Positions 1-7,398 of a DNA stretch of 10,182 bases are shown here, piece by piece (the stretch's first letter is position 1; every line of letters starts with the position of its first letter). The stretch is taken from positions 1-10,182 of the forward strand of contig JAGLDA010000060.1 of the NCBI GenBank assembly GCA_023145955.1. The letters are read 5' to 3'. A model generated the notes under the pieces. That model was not told the origin of the DNA and did not search any database. It worked only from the letters and a program-made list of their open reading frames with translations. The position numbers were made by a program, and so were the translations under genes. The stretch comes from Bacteroidales bacterium (GTDB lineage Bacteria > Bacteroidota > Bacteroidia > Bacteroidales > UBA1556).

Positions 1-185
1 TCATTCTTTTGTGTGATAATAATTAGCTATAATCATTCTCGATATTTATCAAGACAGATAACTAATCCACTAATTACGTTTTTAAAAATTCATTACTAAA
101 TATAAAGCTGTATAGCTCACAGCATCTCCTAATATAGGGAATAAAGCCAATAGTAAACTAAAGCTATAGTATAAATAGATAATAT
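1..185. other. Non-coding left end
   Basis: This AT-rich stretch follows the last gene of the transporter run. It is broken by stops on both strands. One plus-strand frame is open from base 1 to about 100, but has no start and no recognisable protein, so it is probably chance. Apart from the weak hairpin at 107-123 I see nothing in it. Confidence 0.5.
95..123 (-). terminator. Possible weak terminator after the ATPase gene
   Basis: On the minus strand GCTGT (119-123) and ACAGC (107-111) can form a 5-bp stem with a 7-nt loop, followed by the T-rich stretch TTTATATTTAG down to about 96. It lies about 63 nt past the ATPase stop codon, at the end of the run of genes. The stem is short and the T tract interrupted, so this is a weak call. 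Confidence 0.3.
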
Positions 186-860
186 CTACCCTATTACTTT
201 ACCATCCTCAAGCTTAATCAATCTACGAGCTTTCTTAATAACCCTTGCATCATGTGTAGAGAAAATAAATGTAATTCCCTCTTCCTTATTAAGTTTCTCC
301 ATAATATCAAGGAGATTTTCTGTAGCAACAGAGTCCAAGTTTGCAGTTGGCTCATCGGCAAGAATGAATTTAGGCTTTGAAGCCAATGCTCTAGCCACAG
401 CAACCCTCTGCTGTTGACCTCCCGATAGCTTTGCTGGTCTTACATCAGCTCTATCACCAATACCTACAGACTCAAGCAAAGCCAAGGCACGTTCTTTTCG
501 CTCTTTCTTACTTTTATGTTGCAAATGCATAATAAACTCAACATTTTCGCGGGCAGTAAGCACAGGTATAAGATTATAGGCTTGGAATACAAAACCAATA
601 TTATTCATTCTAAAATCGGTAAGTGCCGATGCCGACAATGTGCCAATATCAACACCACCAATACTAATACTACCACTTGTGGGCTTATCCAAACCTCCCA
701 AAAGATTAAGCAAAGTAGTTTTGCCACAACCTGATGGCCCAACAATAGCAGAAAACTCGCCTTCTTCAAAAGTTATATTTACATCATTTACTGCATGAAC
801 AGAAATATCCGTTCCTTCATTATAAATTTTGTTGAGATTATTAAGTGTTATTATGCTCAT
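186..860 (-). CDS. ABC transporter ATP-binding protein, LolD/MacB type
   Basis: A complete 224-residue nucleotide-binding subunit that hydrolyses ATP at the cytoplasmic face to drive FtsX-type permeases. All ABC signatures are intact: Walker A GPSGCGKT at residues 41-48, Q-loop Gln93 in FVFQ, signature LSGGQ at 145-149, Walker B FILADE at 165-170 with catalytic Glu170, D-loop NLD at 174-176 and switch His203. The length and the FVFQAYNLIP and THDARV segments fit the LolD/MacB/FtsE group rather than importers. It starts at ATG and ends with TAG. It is the last gene of the run, 30 bp after the 891-2309 permease, and with the two LolE-type permeases makes a complete transporter. It is the only ATPase gene in the window, so it could also serve the ATPase-less MacB-type permease at 6031-7398; that is inference. 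Family is certain, substrate unknown. Confidence 0.95.
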   Translation of the reverse strand: MSIITLNNLNKIYNEGTDISVHAVNDVNITFEEGEFSAIVGPSGCGKTTLLNLLGGLDKPTSGSISIGGVDIGTLSASALTDFRMNNIGFVFQAYNLIPVLTARENVEFIMHLQHKSKKERKERALALLESVGIGDRADVRPAKLSGGQQQRVAVARALASKPKFILADEPTANLDSVATENLLDIMEKLNKEEGITFIFSTHDARVIKKARRLIKLEDGKVIG

Positions 861-890
861 GATATCTTTTTTTTGCTAATTTTTAATAAT

Positions 891-2309
891 TTATTCTTCT
901 TTTATTGCTTCTGAAGGATTTAACCTAACAGCATGTAATGCTGGATATATTGCTGCTAAAACTCCTGTAATTATCACCATTATTGTTATTTGAACATAGC
1001 TTCCAAACCCAATTGTTGGATATACCAAACTTGGGTAACCCAAGGCTTGCATCCCTTCGCTAAAGACGCTCATATCCAAACCTTTACTATTTAGAAAAGT
1101 GACTGTAATTATTCCTAATAATATGCCTATAAAACCTCCAACCAATGAAAGCATAACAGATTCAAGTATTATCATACTAAACACCTTGCGCCTATTCATC
1201 CCTATGGCTATTAGCATACCTATTTCTCTAACTCTTTCCAGAACTACCATCAACATAGTATTAATAATACCAAAGCCCAATGCTGCCAATATAATACCTA
1301 CAAAAACATATACTACAAAATCCATCCAAGTAGTTTGCATTGCAAGTTCTGGAGATATTTGCTTCCAAGAAGAAATATTAATACCAGTTTCGCAAGCAGT
1401 ATATAATTGCTTAGAGTATTGATCATAATACTCTGCACTAATTGCTTCTTTAAGTTTTGTTTCAAATAAAACTTTAGAATATTCTATATCACCACTATAC
1501 ATAGATATTTTTGAATAAATATCCAAAGGAATAGAATCATTTCTAATTTTAAGAAGTGCTTTTTCATCTATTTTATACTTAGTATATTCCCTTTGCATGC
1601 TTTCTTTCAGTTGCTCACTATTAAGCATCTCTTTAAGTAATACCGCTATTTCGTGAGCTTTATCATCATCAATGCCAAGCATTTTTTGCATATCACTAAA
1701 TCTCACAAATACATTCATTTCATCAAAGCCTGTATTTTGAGTTTTAAATATTCCCACAACTCTAAATACATTACGAACAGAAACCCCATTAATATCAACA
1801 ACATTAACAGCCAATTTACTCCTCACATGTACTTTAAGTTTCTGAGCAAGTTTATAGCCAATAAGAATTGGGCGGCGCTTTACTCCTTCAAAATACATAC
1901 TATTACTATCTGCAAGATTCTGATACAATCTACTTACAAGCTTTTCTTTTTCTGGCTCTATTCCCAAGAGCTTAACTCCAGCTGCAGATCTATTAGAACT
2001 AATCATAGTTTCGATGATAAGCCTTTTGCTAACAGCCTTTACAGACGAATCTTTTTCAATATCTCTAATAATATCATCTGTATTACCAATAAGAAATTCC
2101 AACTCACTATTTTCCATAAAATCAGCATTATGGAGCTGGAGAGATGCTGTCTCTATTTCAAGAGCATCATCTATTCTTCCTATCAGCAGTCCATTCATAA
2201 AAGCAACAGCAGTAATTCCACCTAAAAGGCCAATACCAATAGCTGCAATTACTACTAAGCTCCTAAGCTTACTACGCCAAATATTTTTCCACGCTATTTC
2301 TAATACCAT
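891..2309 (-). CDS. FtsX-family ABC transporter permease (LolC/LolE-like) with enlarged periplasmic domain
   Basis: A 472-residue inner membrane permease with the layout of the LolC/E-MacB group. There is a short cytoplasmic start with an IAWKNIWRSK motif, one membrane segment at about 17-40, a large periplasmic domain at about 45-325, then three segments at about 329-355, 376-406 and 437-460. The FtsX core is clear: ERVREIGMLIAIGMNRRKV at 358-376, and a C-terminal PALHAVRLNPSEAIKEE typical of the family. It is longer than its neighbour (407 residues) because of about 65 extra residues, roughly 248-312, just before the SWKQISPELA segment that leads into the second membrane helix. Start is ATG. 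It lies 36 bp after the paralogous permease at 2346-3569 and 30 bp before the ATPase, so the two permeases probably form a heterodimer as LolC and LolE do. The substrate cannot be inferred. Confidence 0.9.
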   Translation of the reverse strand: MVLEIAWKNIWRSKLRSLVVIAAIGIGLLGGITAVAFMNGLLIGRIDDALEIETASLQLHNADFMENSELEFLIGNTDDIIRDIEKDSSVKAVSKRLIIETMISSNRSAAGVKLLGIEPEKEKLVSRLYQNLADSNSMYFEGVKRRPILIGYKLAQKLKVHVRSKLAVNVVDINGVSVRNVFRVVGIFKTQNTGFDEMNVFVRFSDMQKMLGIDDDKAHEIAVLLKEMLNSEQLKESMQREYTKYKIDEKALLKIRNDSIPLDIYSKISMYSGDIEYSKVLFETKLKEAISAEYYDQYSKQLYTACETGINISSWKQISPELAMQTTWMDFVVYVFVGIILAALGFGIINTMLMVVLERVREIGMLIAIGMNRRKVFSMIILESVMLSLVGGFIGILLGIITVTFLNSKGLDMSVFSEGMQALGYPSLVYPTIGFGSYVQITIMVIITGVLAAIYPALHAVRLNPSEAIKEE

Positions 2310-2345
2310 TATTTATTGTTTTTACAAATAAAATATTTTTTTTAA

Positions 2346-3569
2346 TTATTTTGATCGCATCGATTCCATTATTGAAAACGTTCTAATTTTCACCATAGGG
2401 TATATTACTGCCATTATAAGCAATGATAAAACTACCACAAATTGAGCTTGAATAATAGCCAAATCTGTTGAAAACATAAGAACAGGCTCTATTCCAAATT
2501 GCTCATAAATATCAGCCATTTCGCCAGTAATATGAATTGGCGCATCGTGAAAATACCAAACAATACCAGAACTCACCAAAGCACCTACAACAGCTCCTAT
2601 CATTCCTAAAAATAAGGTTTCTAATAATACTATTATTGATAAATAACCCTTTTGCATTCCGAGGGCTACCATTACAGCAAACTCCTTTTTGCGCTCAGCA
2701 GTCATCATTATTATTGTTCCTAAAATTCCGAAAAATACCACACTATAAAGAATAATTAGCATTACAATCCCACCACCATCATCTGCATCTATCTGCTGCT
2801 TTAGTTCTTTATTCATATCCGTCCAACTTAAAGCCACAAGGCTTTTGTTGGTCATAATTTCATTTATCTGTGGTAGTATTGTATTAATACTATTCTTATC
2901 CTCAATATTTACAACCAAGGAGGTAAGCATCCCTTCAGCACCATAAAATCTTTGAACAGTGGATATATCACCTATTAACAGCAGCTTGTCCAAATTTGGG
3001 TTTGGAATCTTTAGTATACCACGAATAGGATATATATCGGCAGCCGTTACACCATGATACCCTTGGCTTATAAGTACTATTGTATCACCAACATTTATTT
3101 TAAGATATGCAGCTAGTCTCTGACCAATAACAAAACCATCATCTCCAGGCTCTATAAATCTTCCTTTAACAACCTTATCAGCAATTCCAGTCATATCTAC
3201 ATCACGTAAAGGATCTATGCCTTGCAATAAAGCTCCTTTGGTTTTAGTACCACTAGAGATTAGAGCAAAAGACTCCAATCGTGGCAATACAGATTTAACA
3301 CCTTCTATTTCAGAAATATTCGTTGCCAACTCTGTCGACATTGGCATCAAATCATCAATGGTTTTATCTTTCCAATACGAAGTATCCTGAATTTGTATAA
3401 ATCCTGAATATTGCCTCACAGCACTATCAATCATATTATCGTATGTGCCTAGCTGCATGGAGCGCATTGATACACCAAATATAACAGCAAACATCAATGA
3501 AGAAGCCGTTATTAGTGTTCTTCGCTTATTACGCCATATATTACGCCATGCTATTTTTACAACTTCCAT
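2346..3569 (-). CDS. FtsX-family ABC transporter permease (LolE-like)
   Basis: A 407-residue inner membrane permease and paralogue of the next gene: both begin with IAW(K/R)NIWR(S/N)K. Membrane segments are visible at about 18-38, 266-290, 309-337 and 374-396, with a MacB-type periplasmic domain at about 40-260. The FtsX signature AERKKEFAVMVALGMQKG follows the second segment at 291-308. The protein ends with YPMVKIRTFSIMESMRSK, a diverged form of the usual PA-x-A-x-x-x-P-x-E-A-L-R tail. Start is ATG. It lies 47 bp after the LolA-like gene and 36 bp before the second permease. The pairing with a LolA-like periplasmic protein and a LolD-type ATPase resembles a lipoprotein-release complex, but many Bacteroidota carry several such systems, so this need not be the housekeeping LolCDE. 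Confidence 0.9.
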   Translation of the reverse strand: MEVVKIAWRNIWRNKRRTLITASSLMFAVIFGVSMRSMQLGTYDNMIDSAVRQYSGFIQIQDTSYWKDKTIDDLMPMSTELATNISEIEGVKSVLPRLESFALISSGTKTKGALLQGIDPLRDVDMTGIADKVVKGRFIEPGDDGFVIGQRLAAYLKINVGDTIVLISQGYHGVTAADIYPIRGILKIPNPNLDKLLLIGDISTVQRFYGAEGMLTSLVVNIEDKNSINTILPQINEIMTNKSLVALSWTDMNKELKQQIDADDGGGIVMLIILYSVVFFGILGTIIMMTAERKKEFAVMVALGMQKGYLSIIVLLETLFLGMIGAVVGALVSSGIVWYFHDAPIHITGEMADIYEQFGIEPVLMFSTDLAIIQAQFVVVLSLLIMAVIYPMVKIRTFSIMESMRSK

Positions 3570-3616
3570 TATTTGTCTATTTTTCTTTTAAATTTAGTAA
3601 AAAGTCTATATACTAA

Positions 3617-4381
3617 TTATCTAATTCTTTTCATATTCTGTTGAGAATAAAATGAGTCCTCTATTTTTTTATCAAATTCTATATCTACCAAATCAACAAT
3701 TGTTTTATTCCCTGGATCATCAGCAGGTATAATTTCTATATGACTTGGAAGTTTCTTCCCTCCCATTTGTATAATATTTGATGCAGTTTCTGTTTTTACC
3801 AAATACATATCTTCATCATAAGATTCAGTTTTAAGATTAAAGAAACCTTCCTTACTAACCCACAGTATTTTCTTACCCCAAATCACTTCACCATCATCTT
3901 TAGGAACCGACTCAATAACATAGCAATCAAGACCATCAATAGTTTCATTACGTAATATTTTATGGTTAAAATCTGTGATTAAAGAGCCCTCGTTCATCAT
4001 ATCATCATTGGTATAATCAGAGCCCATCCACCCTTGCGACATAGTAGCAGGCGGAAGTTTTATCATACGTGAGATACGTGGAATCCAATTCCACATTTCA
4101 GTTTTACGCTTCATAAAAACTTGACCTTTTTCCTTAGCAGGAGCAGTAATAATTACCATGGAATAATCAGTTCCCTTTGTCCACATTTTCATACTTATAC
4201 TTCGGCTCCATGTTGGACGTACAACTTTCATATTCATAGTTCCAACACTGGTCTCACCATAGCGTAAATCATTTGCTTTTTGAATAATTTCGGAGGCGGT
4301 AATATCCGGTTGTGCTTGAATAAAAAAGAAAGCCACTATAAGTGACGTTATTATTATATATATACTTTTATGTCTTATCAT
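3617..4381 (-). CDS. Periplasmic LolA-like protein (outer membrane lipoprotein-sorting protein family)
   Basis: A 254-residue exported protein. Residues 1-24 form a signal peptide: basic start, hydrophobic core IIITSLIVAFFF, then IQAQ with probable cleavage near residue 24. The mature part matches the LolA_like family usually named 'outer membrane lipoprotein-sorting protein': MNMKVVRPTWSRSISMK near 49-65, TDYSMVIITAP at 71-81, WNWIPRISRMIKLPP at 97-111, QGWMGSDYTNDDMM at 116-129 and EDSFYSQQNMKRIR at the C-terminus. Family members are predicted to fold as a LolA-type half barrel that shields hydrophobic acyl chains; that is family knowledge, not shown here. It precedes two LolE-type permeases and a LolD-type ATPase and so is probably their periplasmic acceptor. 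Start is ATG, 156 bp after the TolC gene. No LolB-like gene is present, as expected in Bacteroidota. Confidence 0.88.
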   Translation of the reverse strand: MIRHKSIYIIITSLIVAFFFIQAQPDITASEIIQKANDLRYGETSVGTMNMKVVRPTWSRSISMKMWTKGTDYSMVIITAPAKEKGQVFMKRKTEMWNWIPRISRMIKLPPATMSQGWMGSDYTNDDMMNEGSLITDFNHKILRNETIDGLDCYVIESVPKDDGEVIWGKKILWVSKEGFFNLKTESYDEDMYLVKTETASNIIQMGGKKLPSHIEIIPADDPGNKTIVDLVDIEFDKKIEDSFYSQQNMKRIR

Positions 4382-4537
4382 ACTTATATCACTTTGGTAA
4401 TTATACTTTTACAAAAAATAAAACTCTAACATATATACCTAATTGCAATGTCTATTTAATTAAGTAACACATTAAAACTACATTAGTTCAAAATTAGGTA
4501 AAAAAGCAAAGCATCGGAATAATTTTTCTTAGTATAA
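4382..4537. other. Gap between the efflux module and the Lol-like module
   Basis: The only sizeable gap among the seven transport genes. After the TolC stop the minus strand has a short T run (about 4501-4506) but no GC-rich stem before it, so I see no intrinsic terminator and read-through is plausible. A partial -7-like TATTTTTT lies near 4412-4419 on the minus strand without a good -33 box at 19 nt, so an internal promoter is possible but not supported. The inverted repeat at 4436-4500 is its only clear structure. Confidence 0.4.
4436..4500. repeat. 9-bp inverted repeat ahead of the LolA-like gene
   Basis: TACCTAATT at 4436-4444 is the exact reverse complement of AATTAGGTA at 4492-4500, separated by 47 bp. 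It lies in the 156-bp gap between the TolC gene and the LolA-like gene, 55-119 bp upstream of the latter's ATG. It could be a pair of operator half-sites or a loose transcript stem. A 9-bp match in AT-rich DNA can also arise by chance. Confidence 0.35.
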
Positions 4538-6013
4538 CTATTCACCAATAAGCTTTTCAAAATCCACTTCAATAAGTTTATCATTATAAAAATCGTATAG
4601 TGTAGATTTCCGCAACTGGTAATATGAATTCCAATATGTTTCCAATGCATTTAGGTAGCTGATTCGGGCTTGGTCATTCTCCAGCTGTGCAATATTAAGA
4701 TCATTAACAGATATTTTACCAGAGTTATAATATTTATACTTGGTAATATCATAAGCTCTCATAGCAATAGTATCACTTTTGGCTGCAATAAATAGTTGAT
4801 TTTGCTGCATATTGAACTTAACAACCTCAAGGTAAATTCTCTGCTTAAAATCTACCACCTGCTGTTCTACTGTATTCTTAACAATTTCTAGGTTACTTTC
4901 GGCCATAATAACCTGCCCCTTGCGCTGTCCCCAGTCATAAATAGGAATTCTTAATCCCAAACTTACACGCTGCTGATCCTTAGGGTTTTGATATGCCGCA
5001 TGCAAAAAATCTGCATTCTGCGTTAGGCCAAACATAGCATATAAATCAGCATTAAAACCATTTTCTTTTTTTGCTCTATCAAGGGCTGAATTAGCTCTTA
5101 ACATTTGCAAGTCTTGTTCCACCATTTCAGAGCTATTATCAATAGCCATATTAAGAGCTTTTTCTTTATCCACAATTATGAAATCTTGGGGCTGAGGATC
5201 TTCAAGTAGAATATTAGTATTTAGAGGCAATCGCAGGAAAGACTTAAACCTTACAAGAGCATTATCATAATTCAAACGCGCCATTTCTTGTGCCGATTGC
5301 GACTGCAATGACTTTAATTCCAACTGAAGCAAGTCGTTTTCTTCAATTTTGCCTAAAGAATATCTTCCTTGAGCTAGTTTATAAAGAGTATCATAATTTT
5401 GTACATTTAACTCCTTTATTCGTAGAGTCATTTGTGCTTTTAGCAAACTAAAATAATAATTAACTGCTGTAAGCGATACTTTTTCTACTGTCTCAATATA
5501 TTTACGCTGCGATTCGTCATATTTTAATGGTTCTATTTTCTTACTCCATTTAAAAGGATTATAATTAAACAATGGTTGATTTATCCCAATATTTATTGGT
5601 GTAGAAAGAAAATTATGAGTTGTAATAGTATCATAGTAATTATCAACCCTTTGCAAGCCACTACTTAAAAATACATTTCCGCCAGTATAACCAATAGTTT
5701 TATTTATTTGTAGCTCTCCCGAATAAGAAACATATTGCTGACCCACGTATGACTGACTACCATCTGGGTTGGTATAATTCTCATACGAGCGATTTAAGTT
5801 TGGTATAGTACCATTAAAATTAAGCTGAGGCAAAAGGCTGCGTTTATATGTACGATATGCCCAATAGTTTCTAATTAAATTGTGTCTAGCAATTTGTGCA
5901 TCAGGAGATTGCTTTTGTGCTAAATCAATTACATTTCGCAGCGAATAAGATTGCAATTGAGCCATTGAGTTGATGCTCACAATAAAAATTATTACCAATA
6001 CTATATATTTCAT
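4538..6013 (-). CDS. TolC-family outer membrane efflux protein
   Basis: A 491-residue outer membrane factor forming the exit channel of a tripartite pump. It has a signal peptide at residues 1-19 ending in NSMAQ, followed by the usual helical opening SLRNVIDLAQKQSPDAQIAR at 24-43. Two long alpha-helical coiled regions lie at about 165-260 and 365-465. Between and around them are the beta-barrel segments, including NQPLFNYNPFKW at 145-156 and the hallmark RIPIYDWGQRKGQV at 355-368. Repeat-related motifs GRYSLGKIEENDLLQLEL (216-233) and YYNSGKISVNDLNIAQLE (428-445) show the internal duplication typical of TolC proteins. Start is ATG and stop is TAG. It lies 17 bp after the MacB-type permease, so it shares a transcript with adaptor and permease. 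The substrate is unknown. Confidence 0.95.
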   Translation of the reverse strand: MKYIVLVIIFIVSINSMAQLQSYSLRNVIDLAQKQSPDAQIARHNLIRNYWAYRTYKRSLLPQLNFNGTIPNLNRSYENYTNPDGSQSYVGQQYVSYSGELQINKTIGYTGGNVFLSSGLQRVDNYYDTITTHNFLSTPINIGINQPLFNYNPFKWSKKIEPLKYDESQRKYIETVEKVSLTAVNYYFSLLKAQMTLRIKELNVQNYDTLYKLAQGRYSLGKIEENDLLQLELKSLQSQSAQEMARLNYDNALVRFKSFLRLPLNTNILLEDPQPQDFIIVDKEKALNMAIDNSSEMVEQDLQMLRANSALDRAKKENGFNADLYAMFGLTQNADFLHAAYQNPKDQQRVSLGLRIPIYDWGQRKGQVIMAESNLEIVKNTVEQQVVDFKQRIYLEVVKFNMQQNQLFIAAKSDTIAMRAYDITKYKYYNSGKISVNDLNIAQLENDQARISYLNALETYWNSYYQLRKSTLYDFYNDKLIEVDFEKLIGE

Positions 6014-6030
6014 CTTATCTATTATTAAAC

Positions 6031-7398
6031 CTATTCATATCGTAATGCCACCACTATATCTTCTTTAGCGGCTTTTTGGGCAGGCATATAACCAAATACA
6101 ATTCCCACACCTGCCGACACAAAGAACGAAACCAAAATTGAGAACCAAGAAACTATGGTAGATATTTCAGTAAAAAATGAAATTAAATAAGCCAAAGCAA
6201 CTCCAAGAAAAACACCTACTAGCCCACCAAATAGAGAAATAATAGACGCCTCTGCCAAAAATTGAAAAACCACATCTTTAGCCGTTGCGCCAATAGACCT
6301 TCGTATGCCAATCTCTTTAGTCCTCTCCATTACCGAAGCCAACATAATATTCATTATACCTATTCCTCCAACTATTAAAGAGATACTAGCAATGGCACCA
6401 AGAACTATATTAAAAATACTTCTAGTTTTTTGCTCTTGTTTTAATAACAGCTCAGGTACAGTAACAGTATAGTCTTTTGCTCCTGAATGCTTTCTACTAA
6501 GCAATCGATTTGCGATTTCGGCAGTAGCTTTTAATTGACTAGCCTCATACACTTGAACTATAATAGTACCTATTTGGTTTCTATTGGGATTATTATAATC
6601 ACTATCTTCAAGCATTCGCTCTGTTATTTTCGACATATCATTATGACGTTTCAAATAGGATTGTAAAGGAATAAAAACTGTCATATCAAAATTCCCTTGC
6701 GACACAATATCTCCTAAACCACTCGACTGACCCCTTTGCTCCAAAACTCCGACGATTTTATACCAGCTATTGCCACATTTTATATCATTACCTACGGCTT
6801 CCGTTTTTGGAAACAGCTTACTTTTCAAATTATAGCCAATCACACATATTTGTGCAGCCTTTATATAACTAGTTTTGGCAGGAAAATATCCTTTTTCAAG
6901 CTCTAATTGATATACCTTATAAAAGTCATCATTAACTCCCGACAAGCTTCCATTTATTCGTTTTCCAGAAAACATAAAAGTAGATTCTATGCTAGTTTCA
7001 ATACCCAAATACTTAACAGTAGGTATTACTTCCTTAATAGATTCAGCCTCTTTTAAATTAAGACCGGCAGATAAATTTTCTTTGGATTTAGCATCTTTCT
7101 CTTCTTGGCTTGCCTCGGTTTGACCGCCACTATTATCAATATTATCGAGCTTTTTAGCATTAATTACTATATTATTAACGCCAATCAATTTCATTTGATC
7201 CAACACTTCTTTTTTTGCGCCATTGCCAATTGCTAACATCGAAATAACTGCCGCAACACCAAAAATAATTCCCAAAGCTGTAAGAAATGTTCTAACCTTA
7301 TTCACCACTACTGCTTCTAATGCAATACGCAATGTAGTTTTAATCCTTTCTATATCTTTGTGCTTAACTCCCATTATTATAGTTTTTTCAAGCTCCAT
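6031..7398 (-). CDS. MacB-type ABC transporter permease lacking an ATPase domain
   Basis: A 455-residue permease with the MacB fold: a membrane segment at about 38-57 inside NKVRTFLTALGIIFGVAAVI, a MacB periplasmic core domain at about 60-325, then segments at about 329-355, 379-409 and 415-438. The FtsX motif GGIGIMNIMLASVMERTKEI (344-363), continuing into GIRRSIGAT, and the tail YMPAQKAAKEDIVVALRYE are close to consensus. Unlike E. coli MacB there is no fused N-terminal ATPase, and no ATPase gene lies beside it. Residues 85-112 of the periplasmic part are a hydrophilic Gln/Glu/Lys/Ser-rich linker. The first ATG overlaps the adaptor gene by 22 bp. A second in-frame ATG at 7372-7374 lies 2 nt beyond the adaptor's TAA and gives a leader length more usual for the family, so translation may instead begin there by re-initiation. 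Works with the adaptor and the TolC protein. Confidence 0.92.
   Translation of the reverse strand: MELEKTIIMGVKHKDIERIKTTLRIALEAVVVNKVRTFLTALGIIFGVAAVISMLAIGNGAKKEVLDQMKLIGVNNIVINAKKLDNIDNSGGQTEASQEEKDAKSKENLSAGLNLKEAESIKEVIPTVKYLGIETSIESTFMFSGKRINGSLSGVNDDFYKVYQLELEKGYFPAKTSYIKAAQICVIGYNLKSKLFPKTEAVGNDIKCGNSWYKIVGVLEQRGQSSGLGDIVSQGNFDMTVFIPLQSYLKRHNDMSKITERMLEDSDYNNPNRNQIGTIIVQVYEASQLKATAEIANRLLSRKHSGAKDYTVTVPELLLKQEQKTRSIFNIVLGAIASISLIVGGIGIMNIMLASVMERTKEIGIRRSIGATAKDVVFQFLAEASIISLFGGLVGVFLGVALAYLISFFTEISTIVSWFSILVSFFVSAGVGIVFGYMPAQKAAKEDIVVALRYE

Noticed and set aside
218..403. 61-codon minus-strand frame inside the ATPase gene
   Set aside because: It is out of frame within the Walker B/H-loop coding region of a fully intact ABC ATPase.
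1099..1422. Plus-strand open frames opposite the permeases (also 2014-2331 and 2537-2755)
   Set aside because: All are antisense to conserved FtsX-family coding sequence and show no family features or plausible start context.
1653..2225. Plus-strand open frame of 190 codons
   Set aside because: It lies entirely opposite the well-supported permease gene, encodes an Ile/Ser/Asn-rich sequence with no recognisable motif, and is an antisense by-product of AT-rich coding DNA.
4501..4537. Intrinsic terminator after the TolC gene
   Set aside because: A six-T run is present on the minus strand, but no inverted repeat able to form a stem precedes it.
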